DNA of 64,000 nt from Paenibacillus arenosi (GTDB lineage: Bacteria; Bacillota; Bacilli; Paenibacillales; Paenibacillaceae). The first letter of the stretch is position 1. Each line of letters starts with the position of its first letter. The notes under the pieces are model-generated. The model searched no databases, was not told the DNA's origin, and saw only the letters and a program-made list of their open reading frames with translations. This document shows positions 24,744-32,645 of the stretch, in pieces. The position numbers and the translations under genes are program-made. Location: assembly GCF_014841135.1 (NCBI RefSeq), contig NZ_JACYTN010000003.1:416208-480207 (forward strand), given 5' to 3'.

Positions 24744-27700
24744 ATGATAGCACTAAGGAAGACACCCGCTTTGAAGAAATGCTTAGCGATTATGCTGACA
24801 TTAGCCCTTCTCATCACGATGGTGCCGCTACCATTTGGTTCGGTAGCTCAAGCTGCGGGCGGAGGATTTTTCGTATTCCCAAATGAGCAATATGACGCAA
24901 AAAGCGCTAGAGTTACTAGTGATGAACGTATTACTCTAGACGGATCCATTAACGGTGTGGGCGCAAAGGGAATCTCATATACTGTGCAACAAATTACGAT
25001 GACACCTGATGATAAAGAACATGTTGTAGCTTCACGTGAGGAGCAAACGGCAAATATAATTATCAACGGAACGAATTTGAAAGTATTTAACCTTCAATTG
25101 TTCTCTGGTTTGAACCGTATTACGTTCAAAGGATTGCAAGGTTCGACGGAAGTGTACGATTCGATCTATGTTGAATATCGTAACGGACCGACTCTGTCTG
25201 ATTTGCAAGTGTCTTTGAATGGCGCGCGGCAAGAGTTGAAAGAAATCGGAACGACTATTGTTAAATCAATTACACCTACGAATAAAGATTCAGCTTCTGT
25301 AAGTATTACTGGTAAAGCAAAGAATGCTGAAAAAGTTCAAGTTGTTGTTAATAACAATAGCTGGACATTTAATGTTTCTAAAAATAACAATTGGGAGTTC
25401 TTTGCATCGCCAATTGTACTTAACAAGGGTAAAAACTTAGTTAAAATTCGTGCGATTAATGGTACACAAACAGTAGAGACTGTACGTGAGGTTGCGCTTT
25501 ACAACAACACGGTTACATTCTACGACGTACATTTTAAAAATGGCTCAGACAAGGTTGATCTATCAACAAATCCTACGTTGAATAAGCCGACAGATATGAT
25601 TATCTACGGTAAAGCAATTATTCCAATTGCAAAGGGAACAACGAATCCTGCTATTAACATTGAATACTCCTTAACAGGATTACCTAGTGTTATGAAGGCG
25701 ACTTACATGAATGAACAAATTATCGATGATTATGTCCTTGTTGATTTTGAAGTTCGTGAAGGTACCCACTTAAATGGTCAGCTAGATAAACTGATGCAAT
25801 TAGAGTTGTCTGGAACTAATCTTTCGACTGGCTTCAAAGATAGAAGTACAGTAATGGGTTTTACATTGACAGCGGCAGATAAGCCAATTATTCATGATAT
25901 CCGTTATCTTAGTAACTACCGTCCAGGTATGGCCGAAAGTGATGTATTAAATCTTTCAGGAACTAAGTTAGATAAAGCTGAAATATCTTCTTTGCCTACA
26001 GCGATAGAATTCTTGGTGGCTAATTACGGCGCTCAAGATATTAAAATTGCTGGAATTAGGGATTATGCGGACAAGGCCTTGGATACTACGCAAGTAGACA
26101 AAGCAAAACTTACTGAGAAAATAGTAGGTGGAACTGTTGTTGAAAATATTAATGGTGTGCCCACTACACTAACACGTGTCATTTATAAGCTAGATACACT
26201 ACCGATTAGCGGTAAACAGAAAATTGAGTTTAAAATTAATGATTCAACTACGCCATATTTTGCAACAGTAACGTTGCTGTATGGACCATTTGTAAAATTT
26301 GATTCTGTGTACGATGGGATGCAAATTAAATTCGACACAACGACGGGGAAACTAAAAGATATTATTACTGAAAATAAACATTTCAAACTCTTGGAAGGTA
26401 CGTTGTTGAACGTAGCTGATACAAGTTCCATTGAATACTCCGATGCTACAAAACGTAATGTTTATTTGTATTTAAATAATACAGAATTAAAGTTGGAGCA
26501 AGTACCTGGTAAGGATAAAACTAAATTTAAGCTTCTTGATGATACATCAACTACTCCGAATAATGCCAAGGATAACATTAGTAAAGCAGCAGATGCGTTA
26601 TTTATTGGGGAGAACAAAATTAAATTTGTATATCGTACAAAAGAAGCGATTTATGAAAAAGTAACGACAGTTACTATTATTCCGCTTAATATTCCAGTTA
26701 TCCCGGCTCCGGATACGGATGGTGTATTCCCTTACAGTGTTACACAAGGTGCGATTATACCAAAGCCGAATAATGATAAGTTCGAGAAAAAGAGCGGCAT
26801 TTACTATACTCGCGAGAGTAAAATGAATGTTTATGGAACTTTTGACTTCTATGACTTAGGCCGAACAGAAGCCGAAATAAAATCACAAATCTCCAACCTT
26901 CGTCTTCCTGGAGCAGGAAATGTAAAAAATTCTGACAAGTATAAAATTGTGATTACTTCACCGAATTTGAATAAAAAGCTCTCTTGGACATTGAGTGATA
27001 AGTTCACGGCTATCCAAAATGGTCAAGTATTGTACGAAGATACGGACGGAACATCTGTTGATGGACTAACGGTTCAATACAATGCTGATCTGCAAAGTTT
27101 TGCATTTAAAATTTCTAATATGGATATTCCGCTAGACGGCAGTCCTGTGGTATTGAACATTGCTGTTTACAATAACGGTGAGAGTGGCCCACGAGCTACT
27201 GCTCGTTTAGAAGTTGTACCAATTAACGTGCCATACATGGTTGTTCAACCTGTTGATCAAATTCGTGTAATTAATCAGAACTTCTTGGAAGTAGTTATTC
27301 ATTCTCCAGGGGCTGATAAGGTAGTAATTAATAAAGTTGAAGCAAAAAGACAAAAGTATGATCGCTTCTACGACGGTAGTATCGTCTATGAAGATGCATT
27401 CCGAACGGTTGTTACTGGACTCAAGCCGAATCGCGAGAATAAGATTGAGTTTACGATTACACGCGGCGATGATGTAGAGAAGGCTCATTTCAATGTTAAA
27501 TATGTACCAACGACCATTCCAGGTGCGCAGTACATGGAGACTATGAAATCTTCTCACAAAGCATTCGATAATAATCTGCGTCTTGCATTCCCGAAAGGGA
27601 CATCACTTATACGTCGTGACGCTAATAAGTCAGAAGAATTTAAACATCAAGTGTATTCTGGTAATCAAATGTTGTTCTCGATTGCTAACCCAGAAAATGG

Positions 27701-28802
27701 TCGTGTGAATCAATATGACTTTGAGGCAGATAAGCTTCCAGCTAATTTTGACTTGGAGATGAACCAAGCTGGTAACGTATTCCGAGGAAGTTTCCCAGAA
27801 AGCTTTATCAAAGCTAGCCCAGTCTACTGGATTGATCCAGGTTTGGCTGATGATCTGATGACGAAGGCAGAGTACGATCCAATTGCTTTTGGTAATGATC
27901 CATATCAATTCCCGAATGCGCCTGTTGGCATGTTCTATAATCGTACAATGGATCGTGAACTTGTTCCTTCTAAAGAAGGAAAGCTTACGCTATCTTACGA
28001 TAAAAACATGGCACAAGAAGGCGGTAAGCTTGTTACCGTATTCCGCTTCGATCCAGAATTGAAACAATGGGAAAATATCGGCGGTGTCGTGGATGATAAA
28101 AAACGCACAATTACAGTGCCGTTCCGCAAATTCGGCTACTATGTAGTAGCTAAGCTGGGTTCATCTTATAACGATGTTGTACAGCATCCATACGCACGTA
28201 ACTATGTCGAGTCGGTACTTGGTAAAGGGGTTATGAACCCTGAGCAGCCATTAAGCTCTTTTGGAACAGATATGTATGTGAGCCGTGCTGAGTTTACTCG
28301 CATGATTGTGAAAGCACTTGATCTGCCGCTTAATTATGAAGGACCTCGTCACTTCGATGATGCGGATTGGCCATCTGATCAAGATTTGAGCCAAGTTAAT
28401 ATAGCTGGTCTGTGGGATTTCCGTTACATTGAAACTGCAGCGCGAGAAGGTATTGTGAGAGGTATTTCACCAAATGTATTCGGTGTAGATTCCAACTTGA
28501 CTCGTCAAGATGCATCGGTAATGATCGCAAAAGCGATGAACTTGAAGATGGAGACAGATCGCAGCAAGATTCGCAAAGATTTGTTGAAGTTCTTTAAAGA
28601 CGCTGACAAGATTGACTATTACGCGCAGCCTGCCGTATTGGCAATTGCTAAGAAAGGCTTGATCGAGGGTATGCCGATCGATCCTTCTGATCCAGAGAAG
28701 GGCTTTGTATTTAATCCAGAGGCAAATATGCTTCGTGGAGATGCGGCTGTAATTATTGCACGTGTCATGATTGATATGAAGAAACTGCCTAAGATGTCTT
28801 AA
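24744..28802 (+). CDS. slhA: SLH-domain surface protein, SlhA-like
   Basis: This 1352-residue exported protein has a signal peptide (about 1-38, ending SVAQAA) and a long array of beta-rich Ig-like modules over about 40-1140. Three C-terminal SLH domains (about 1145-1350) have motif residues SRAE, TRQD and LRGD, so the arginine that binds the pyruvylated polymer is kept in all three. Size and position after csaB-tagA-tagO and before the S-layer gene resemble P. alvei SlhA, which is needed for swarming and biofilm formation. GTAAGGAGCG precedes the ATG. A sigma-D-like promoter lies at 24678-24705. The slhA name is an inference from size, domains and context. Confidence 0.8.
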   Translation: MIALRKTPALKKCLAIMLTLALLITMVPLPFGSVAQAAGGGFFVFPNEQYDAKSARVTSDERITLDGSINGVGAKGISYTVQQITMTPDDKEHVVASREEQTANIIINGTNLKVFNLQLFSGLNRITFKGLQGSTEVYDSIYVEYRNGPTLSDLQVSLNGARQELKEIGTTIVKSITPTNKDSASVSITGKAKNAEKVQVVVNNNSWTFNVSKNNNWEFFASPIVLNKGKNLVKIRAINGTQTVETVREVALYNNTVTFYDVHFKNGSDKVDLSTNPTLNKPTDMIIYGKAIIPIAKGTTNPAINIEYSLTGLPSVMKATYMNEQIIDDYVLVDFEVREGTHLNGQLDKLMQLELSGTNLSTGFKDRSTVMGFTLTAADKPIIHDIRYLSNYRPGMAESDVLNLSGTKLDKAEISSLPTAIEFLVANYGAQDIKIAGIRDYADKALDTTQVDKAKLTEKIVGGTVVENINGVPTTLTRVIYKLDTLPISGKQKIEFKINDSTTPYFATVTLLYGPFVKFDSVYDGMQIKFDTTTGKLKDIITENKHFKLLEGTLLNVADTSSIEYSDATKRNVYLYLNNTELKLEQVPGKDKTKFKLLDDTSTTPNNAKDNISKAADALFIGENKIKFVYRTKEAIYEKVTTVTIIPLNIPVIPAPDTDGVFPYSVTQGAIIPKPNNDKFEKKSGIYYTRESKMNVYGTFDFYDLGRTEAEIKSQISNLRLPGAGNVKNSDKYKIVITSPNLNKKLSWTLSDKFTAIQNGQVLYEDTDGTSVDGLTVQYNADLQSFAFKISNMDIPLDGSPVVLNIAVYNNGESGPRATARLEVVPINVPYMVVQPVDQIRVINQNFLEVVIHSPGADKVVINKVEAKRQKYDRFYDGSIVYEDAFRTVVTGLKPNRENKIEFTITRGDDVEKAHFNVKYVPTTIPGAQYMETMKSSHKAFDNNLRLAFPKGTSLIRRDANKSEEFKHQVYSGNQMLFSIANPENGRVNQYDFEADKLPANFDLEMNQAGNVFRGSFPESFIKASPVYWIDPGLADDLMTKAEYDPIAFGNDPYQFPNAPVGMFYNRTMDRELVPSKEGKLTLSYDKNMAQEGGKLVTVFRFDPELKQWENIGGVVDDKKRTITVPFRKFGYYVVAKLGSSYNDVVQHPYARNYVESVLGKGVMNPEQPLSSFGTDMYVSRAEFTRMIVKALDLPLNYEGPRHFDDADWPSDQDLSQVNIAGLWDFRYIETAAREGIVRGISPNVFGVDSNLTRQDASVMIAKAMNLKMETDRSKIRKDLLKFFKDADKIDYYAQPAVLAIAKKGLIEGMPIDPSDPEKGFVFNPEANMLRGDAAVIIARVMIDMKKLPKMS

Positions 28803-28859
28803 GCAATTATAAGGTGTTAGTCAGAAACTAAATCTGATACTAAACAGTTGATTGATTCT

Positions 28860-28899
28860 ATAGGGTGGGGAGTAGCATCTTATGTACTTCTCCCATCCT
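28860..28899 (+). terminator. Stem-loop after the slhA-like gene
   Basis: TAGGGTGGGGAGTA and TACTTCTCCCATCCTA form an imperfect stem of about 14 bp. No strong T-run follows, so termination may be weak. Confidence 0.5.
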
Positions 28900-29071
28900 A
28901 TTCTCAAATAGCAGATTAATTAGATTATCTTATTTAATTATTTATTAGGTTAATAATTACTATGGTTTATTATGTAATTAGCTTGTGTTGTTATGTGCTG
29001 TTATATGGTTTGATTTCAATTGCTTACTGTTTTTAATGGCTGCAAAACACTGCAAGATTTGAAAAAGAAAA

Positions 29072-29110
29072 AGTTTTTTTGCTCTAGCCGCAACTTTTTT
29101 GCAACTAGCG
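29072..29110 (+). repeat. Imperfect 20-bp direct repeat upstream of the S-layer promoter
   Basis: AGTTTTTTTGCTCTAGCCG is followed at once by ACTTTTTTGCAACTAGCG. Both share a T6-7 tract, GC and CTAGC. The pair lies 75-110 bp before the -35 of the spaA promoter. It could act as an UP-like or bent activating element, but this is not shown. Confidence 0.4.
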
Positions 29111-29183
29111 CGTTTAATTACATGAAGTCGAAAAACAAGCGGAAATAATTTATTAGTCTTCCCTGTTTTTCACAAAAATATGC

Positions 29184-29212
29184 TTTACGCTAGGCTTTGG
29201 TACATGTATAAT
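29184..29212 (+). promoter_or_regulatory. Sigma-A promoter of the S-layer gene
   Basis: TTTACG (29184-29189), a 17-bp spacer and a perfect TATAAT (29207-29212) make the best vegetative promoter in the window. Transcription would start near 29219, giving a leader of about 200 nt, typical of strongly expressed S-layer genes. Confidence 0.8.
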
Positions 29213-29262
29213 GTCTAGAGTGGAAGAATTATCTCTATTTAATCCCAATTCGATTACGAGTT

Positions 29263-29289
29263 TCTGTGACACATCTCGTGTGTTACAGA
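29263..29289 (+). promoter_or_regulatory. Leader stem-loop in the S-layer mRNA
   Basis: TCTGTGACAC pairs with GTGTGTTACAGA around the loop ATCTC. A competing stem, ACGAG (29256-29260) with CTCGT (29275-29279), uses part of the same bases. It may stabilise the 5' end of the transcript or switch between two forms. Confidence 0.45.
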
Positions 29290-29417
29290 CTTCATTTTTA
29301 TAAACCATTTCGCTCTACTTATAGGAAGGGGGTGAATCGGCGATGAGGGAAATGAGAAATCTTTCAGAGCAACACTCTCAACAACCGAAGCAATTTAGAG
29401 GAGGAGAAAAAAAGGTT

Positions 29418-32400
29418 ATGAAGAAAAGATTGGCTATGCTACTTTCCGTTGCTATGGCGTTCTCTATGTTCGCAAACGTAGCATTCGGTGCTGAAGCACA
29501 ACTCACAACTAAAGAAAAATTTGAAGCGTTGGTGAAAGATGGTATCTTCGCTGGCGTTAAAGACAAAGATGGTAACATCGATCCACAACTTAACCAGCAC
29601 ACTGACCGTGCTCAGTTTGCTAAAATCTTGGCTCTTACTGCTGGTTTGTCTAAAGAAGAAGGTAACTCCTTCAAAGACAAAGGTTACAGCACTAGCTGGG
29701 CTAAAGGATACATCGAAGCTGTTACTAAAGCTGGCTTCATGTCCGGCGTAGGTCAAGATAAGTTTGACCTTAAAGGTAAAGTAACAGGCGAGCAAATGGC
29801 TAAAGCTTTCACTTTGGCTCTTGGCTTGAAAAAAGTTGAAGATGCTCCAGCAGTAGAAGGTGTGTCCAAATGGGCAACTGGCTACGTTGCAGCAATCAAA
29901 GCAGCTGGCTTTGACTTCTCCGTAAACGGTAAATGGAACGTTGCAGTTCAACGCTCTGTATTGGTAGAAGCTGCTTACGATGTTAAGCAAAAAACTTCTG
30001 TTAAAGTTGATTCCGTTAAAGTAATCGACGAGAAAACAATCGAAGTTAAGTTCACTGACGGTGAAACTGTAAAACATACTCTTGACACTGCTCTTGTAGA
30101 AGGTAAAGAGACTACTGTAGAAGTTACACATAAAGGTGCTAAACACCAAGTTAAAGTTACGTTGCAAGCTCTTGCAATCGAAGCTAAAACTGTAGGTGCT
30201 AAGACTTTCGAAGTTAAGCTTAACCGTACAGTTGATACAGCTAAAGCTAAATTCGAAGTTAAGCGTGGTTCCACGGCTATCGACGTGAAAACTGCTACTT
30301 ACTCCGATGACAAATTGACTTACCGTGTAGAAGCTGCTAACAAGCTTTCCGAAGGTGAGTACACAATCAACTTGGTAGTAGGCGACAAAACTGTCTCTGC
30401 TAAAGCTAAAGTTGAAGCTGAGAAAGTAACTAAGATCGAACTTATCGGTGAAGAAGCAGCTACAAACGATAAGTACACTGAATTGAAAATTCCTTTCAAA
30501 GTATTGAACCAATACGGTGAGGATGCTTCCAAGATCGCTAGCTTGAACTGGACAGTATCCAAAGGAACTCACAGTGTTAAAGATGGTGTGTTGAACATCA
30601 GCACAACTGACAAATTTAACTACAAAGAAGCTATCGCAGTAATGGTACATGATGCTAAAGCTGGCGTAGTAGCTAACAAAACTTATACTGTAGGTTTGCC
30701 ATCCCGTGCTCATACTGTAGAAGTTAAATCTTTGTACAATATTGACAACCAAAAATTGACTTCTTCTACTGACTTGACTAACAGTGAGTTCTATCTTTTG
30801 ATCGACGTTAAGGACCAATACGGTAACAAAGTTGACAAAGAAGACGTTAAGAAAAACGTTATTGCGTTGTCCAACAACCCATTGGCTCTAAATGTTGAAA
30901 CATATGCTCAAATCGATAAAGGTCCTCATGCTGATAGCGCTGCTATTAAGTTGAAAGCTCCTTCATCTGATATGTTCCGTCAATCTGGTGAAGTAGAAAT
31001 CACAATTACTGCATTGGGTAGCGGTCAAAAGCTTACTCATAAAGTTAATGTTGAACAAGGTACAGAGTTGAAATCTTTCCAACTTCAACACCCAACTGAC
31101 ATTGTGGCTGCAAACGATAAAAAAGTGAAAATTCCATTCGAAGCATACGGTGTGAATGGCGAAAAAATCACTAAGTTCAAGGAATTGAACAAAATGGAGC
31201 AAAATAGCGCACTTAACTTGAGCGATAATTTGCAATTGTTTGAAGACAAGAAAACTGGTGATGCATACCTAGAGTACAATGTTGAGAGTGCTCACAAAGG
31301 TCTAAAAGGTTATGCTTACTTGATGGCGACTGTAACTAAAGGCGCTGTAAGCAGCAACATCCAGTTCGAAATTAAAGACGCAGCAACACCTAAAGCTATT
31401 AAAGGCTTCCATAAAGATGTAGCTAAAGCTTACGGTGAAGGTGCAACAGCAGAATTGAATAAGGATAAAATTGAAATCCTTGATCAATACTCTCGTGCGT
31501 TCAAACTTGCAGACCTTCCAGTTGAAGCTGGTAAGGACGTGTATGTAGGTATTAGCAACGTTAAGAAGATCAACGAAGGTACTCACTTCAATATCTCTGC
31601 TACGGGTGCAACTTACAATACAGGCGAAGTTATCGCATATAAAAACGCTGATAATGTTAAGATTAACTTGACAGCTGATAAAAAAGGCGAGCAAGTAGTC
31701 GAGTTGGCGTTGTTCCATAACGTAAATGGTGTGCTTACTGCAATTCCTGATTCTCAAACAACTGTTGTTCTTAGCGTAGTAGCTCAAGACAACATTTCTT
31801 CTTATGAGATCAAACCACTTGGCACATTGTATGCTGGTGACAAAAACATCTTCAGCGCTTCAACGGCTACTTACTCTAAAGATCTTAAAGTAGTGGGTAA
31901 ACGTGGTAACGGTGACGAGATTGTATTGAGCACTAACCAATACACAGTTAGCGTTGATCCTAACTATGTAACAACTTCTAACAACGGTAGAACATTGACT
32001 GCTGTTAAGATGGAAAAAGCTGAGTCTGTTGAGCTTGATCTTACAGTTCTTGTTAATGGTGCTGGCTTGAAGTCTGACGAAGTTAGAACTAAGTTGACAG
32101 TATCCAACAAACCGCAACAAATTCAAGAACTTAAAACAGACAAGGATAAAGTTGGTGGAAACGTAACTGCTGTTGATGGTGAGCTTGTTACAATCAAAGC
32201 AGGTACTACTAACTTGAACGATGTTCTTGGTGTAATCAAAGCTAAGGATCAATACGGTCTTGAAGGACACCTAAACAGCGTTGCTAACGGTGTAACCGTA
32301 CAAGTTAACCGCATCGTTGGTACTGACGGAAAAACTAAAGCTCTTAACGTTACAAACAACGGTTCTAAAGATGCTGCATTCGCTACAGGTGCAATTGCTG

Positions 32401-32474
32401 CTGGCGACACTGTATACGTAACTGTTGCAGTTCATGGTAAAGTAATCAACCTTGTGTTGGATGTTAAAGCTTAA
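29418..32474 (+). CDS. spaA: S-layer protein SpaA
   Basis: This 1018-residue exported protein has a 24-residue signal peptide ending AFANVAFG-like (MKKRLAMLLSVAMAFSMFAN...). Three N-terminal SLH domains (about residues 28-200) follow, then long Thr/Lys/Val-rich beta modules. It forms the crystalline cell-surface array and is anchored to the pyruvylated wall polymer. The SLH motif positions read DRAQ, TGEQ and QRSV, so only the first looks canonical. The codon use is strongly biased (GCT, AAA, GTA, CTT), as in very highly expressed genes. The chosen ATG has AAAGG and a more distant GAGGAGG. A second in-frame ATG at 29343 has its own strong site (AGGGGGTGA) and would add 25 residues. Closest known relatives are Paenibacillus S-layer proteins. 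Confidence 0.92.
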   Translation: MKKRLAMLLSVAMAFSMFANVAFGAEAQLTTKEKFEALVKDGIFAGVKDKDGNIDPQLNQHTDRAQFAKILALTAGLSKEEGNSFKDKGYSTSWAKGYIEAVTKAGFMSGVGQDKFDLKGKVTGEQMAKAFTLALGLKKVEDAPAVEGVSKWATGYVAAIKAAGFDFSVNGKWNVAVQRSVLVEAAYDVKQKTSVKVDSVKVIDEKTIEVKFTDGETVKHTLDTALVEGKETTVEVTHKGAKHQVKVTLQALAIEAKTVGAKTFEVKLNRTVDTAKAKFEVKRGSTAIDVKTATYSDDKLTYRVEAANKLSEGEYTINLVVGDKTVSAKAKVEAEKVTKIELIGEEAATNDKYTELKIPFKVLNQYGEDASKIASLNWTVSKGTHSVKDGVLNISTTDKFNYKEAIAVMVHDAKAGVVANKTYTVGLPSRAHTVEVKSLYNIDNQKLTSSTDLTNSEFYLLIDVKDQYGNKVDKEDVKKNVIALSNNPLALNVETYAQIDKGPHADSAAIKLKAPSSDMFRQSGEVEITITALGSGQKLTHKVNVEQGTELKSFQLQHPTDIVAANDKKVKIPFEAYGVNGEKITKFKELNKMEQNSALNLSDNLQLFEDKKTGDAYLEYNVESAHKGLKGYAYLMATVTKGAVSSNIQFEIKDAATPKAIKGFHKDVAKAYGEGATAELNKDKIEILDQYSRAFKLADLPVEAGKDVYVGISNVKKINEGTHFNISATGATYNTGEVIAYKNADNVKINLTADKKGEQVVELALFHNVNGVLTAIPDSQTTVVLSVVAQDNISSYEIKPLGTLYAGDKNIFSASTATYSKDLKVVGKRGNGDEIVLSTNQYTVSVDPNYVTTSNNGRTLTAVKMEKAESVELDLTVLVNGAGLKSDEVRTKLTVSNKPQQIQELKTDKDKVGGNVTAVDGELVTIKAGTTNLNDVLGVIKAKDQYGLEGHLNSVANGVTVQVNRIVGTDGKTKALNVTNNGSKDAAFATGAIAAGDTVYVTVAVHGKVINLVLDVKA

Positions 32475-32497
32475 GAAAAAGTGATCTAATCACTTCC

Positions 32498-32542
32498 AAA
32501 AGGGTAGATGTCTAGGTTATACCTAGCGTCTACCCTTTTTTT
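32498..32542 (+). terminator. Intrinsic terminator of the S-layer gene
   Basis: AAAGGGTAGATGTCTAGG pairs with CCTAGCGTCTACCCTTT around TTATA, and a T-run follows. It is very stable and ends the spaA transcript. Confidence 0.95.
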
Positions 32543-32645
32543 ATACCCATAATCTGCAGAGAATATTAAACATTTTTAACTATCCAATTCCAGTTGGAAC
32601 AGGTAAAGTAGTAGTATATTGATAATGATAAGGAGTGTGTGTCTG

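Larger units (their letters stand above)
28803..29417 (+). other. Gene-free leader region of the S-layer gene
   Basis: This 615-bp AT-rich region has no convincing gene. It holds, in order: a stem-loop after slhA (28860-28899); an AT-rich tract to about 29040; an imperfect 20-bp tandem repeat (29072-29110); a strong sigma-A promoter (29184-29212); a stem-loop in the transcribed leader (29263-29289); and two in-frame start regions for spaA, at 29343 and 29418. The leader is about 200 nt, long enough for mRNA-stability or translation control. Confidence 0.75.

Noticed and set aside
29439..30818. A long open frame (459 codons) on the minus strand opposite the S-layer gene
   Set aside because: It mirrors the strong codon bias of spaA, has no ribosome site or recognisable domain, and its product is a Ser/Phe/Cys-rich low-complexity sequence typical of a shadow frame.
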